Source of the DNA: Spirogloea muscicola
Taxonomy: Eukaryota > Streptophyta > Zygnematophyceae > Spirogloeales > Spirogloeaceae
Assembly (NCBI GenBank): GCA_009602725.1
Contig: WELB01000095.1
Coordinates: forward strand, 353,424-370,111
Direction of reading: 5' to 3'
DNA length: 16,688 nucleotides
A program made the position numbers and the translations under genes. The notes under the pieces are model-generated. The model worked only from the letters and a program-made list of their open reading frames with translations. It was not told where the DNA came from and ran no database searches. Below, in pieces: positions 16,106 to 16,688 of this stretch. The stretch's first letter is position 1. Each line of letters starts with the position of its first letter.

Positions 16106-16688
16106 AGCGGCTGCTGATATGAAGAAATCGGCTGTGGAAAGCCAGACAGATGCATACAGGTGTTCATGACGGAGCCAAAGGCTAGGCAGACAGGGCGCCC
16201 TCAATACCCCCGTGTCAGCAGTAGGAAGTCAGATGAGCTGAGGGGAGGAAGAGCAACCCCGCTGCGCAAGCCAGAGGCTGCTGCAAGGGCGCGACCAGCC
16301 CGGCGATGCAAAGCAATCGCCTGGGACCGCTGTAGGTACATAGAAAGACGCATGCGGTAGCAGGACACAAGACCCAAAGGCACCGAGCCACCGGGAAGGG
16401 CAGCACCCTGTTCCCGGCGCCGCTGGTCAGCTTGAGAGGCCAGCAGCGAGAGTAACGAGGACCACCGACCCCCGTATGGATGTCCATGGCCAGGGGGTAA
16501 AAGGTACCACCCGCCGGGTGGTCCTTGTACTTGTGCAGCTTCTTGTGCAGCGGCAGAAAGAAGAAAGCGGCTGCTGAAATGAAAGAATCGGCTGTGAAAT
16601 GCCAGCCAGATGCATACAGGTGTTCATGACGGAGCCAAAGGCTAGGCAGACAGGGCGCCCTCAATACCCCCGTGTCAGCAGTAGGAAG
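16106..16688 (-). mobile_element. LINE-like family A ends in a 460-bp head-to-tail duplication (copy 8)
   Basis: On the minus strand from about 16550: KLHKYKDHPAGG, FYPLAMDIHTG, a frame change near 16480, then LVSCYRMRLSMYLQRSQAIA, RRAGRALAAASG and SDFLLLTRGY-TGA (stop 16201-16203). Then comes a tail with GGCTTTCCACAGCC. The 78 bases 16151-16228 recur exactly at 16611-16688, and the flanking tail 16106-16150 recurs with a few changes, giving a 460-bp spacing. The second unit is cut by the window edge. The single frameshift makes it a pseudogene copy. Confidence 0.7.

Noticed and set aside
1-16688. tRNA, rRNA or CRISPR array
   Set aside because: No T-arm consensus with matching acceptor stem, no rRNA signature and no evenly spaced short repeats were seen by eye. 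A tRNA or covariance-model scan would be decisive.

Overview
The window is eukaryotic nuclear DNA. Its only well-supported genes are two five-exon genes with GT-AG introns of 212-453 bp, embedded in a dense mosaic of decayed transposable elements. A short interstitial array of the plant-type telomere unit TTTAGGG (6711-6738), mixed base composition with GC-rich islands, CAG and GGC trinucleotide tracts and mostly TGCAG/NCAG splice acceptors suggest a green-lineage organism, most likely an alga. Other TTTAGGG lineages (brown algae, cryptophytes) are not excluded. No bacterial signature such as operons or Shine-Dalgarno sites is visible.

Layout. 1-312: near-identical 3' end of a LINE-like element (called family A here). 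313-720: copies of a dispersed GGGCTGGC hairpin module. 755-1395: second, decayed family A end. 1743-2215: family B repeat (minus strand), also present at 10728-11200. 2216-4090: mostly unassigned DNA with repeat modules. 4171-5484: a 1.2-kb segment flanked by 62-bp direct repeats and holding a CAG tract and several broken minus-strand reading frames. 5520-6306: the best preserved family A end. 6366-6506: a 141-bp Harbinger-like MITE. 6711-6738: telomeric repeat. 6745-7445: further family A remnants and a GGC tract with one undetermined base. 7600-8630: GC-rich, gene-poor DNA.

8718-10270 and 13401-14956 are the two tandem paralogous genes. Each encodes a 137-residue protein with an N-terminal signal-like hydrophobic segment and 22 cysteines at identical positions. 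Their introns interrupt the protein at the same four places and in the same phases. The 3.1 kb between them is filled by a family B copy, a GC-rich island and an inverted family A copy (12271-12830). 14957-16100 holds no recognisable gene. 16106-16688 is a 460-bp head-to-tail duplication of a family A end that runs off the right edge.

How it fits together: the paralogues look like an old local duplication, since the proteins are about 73% identical by hand alignment. Later retroelement insertions pushed them apart. Both are predicted to be secreted or to enter the endomembrane system. Their function is unknown, although the CC-x5-CC pattern recalls granulin-type disulfide ladders. Everything else supported here is transposon-derived.
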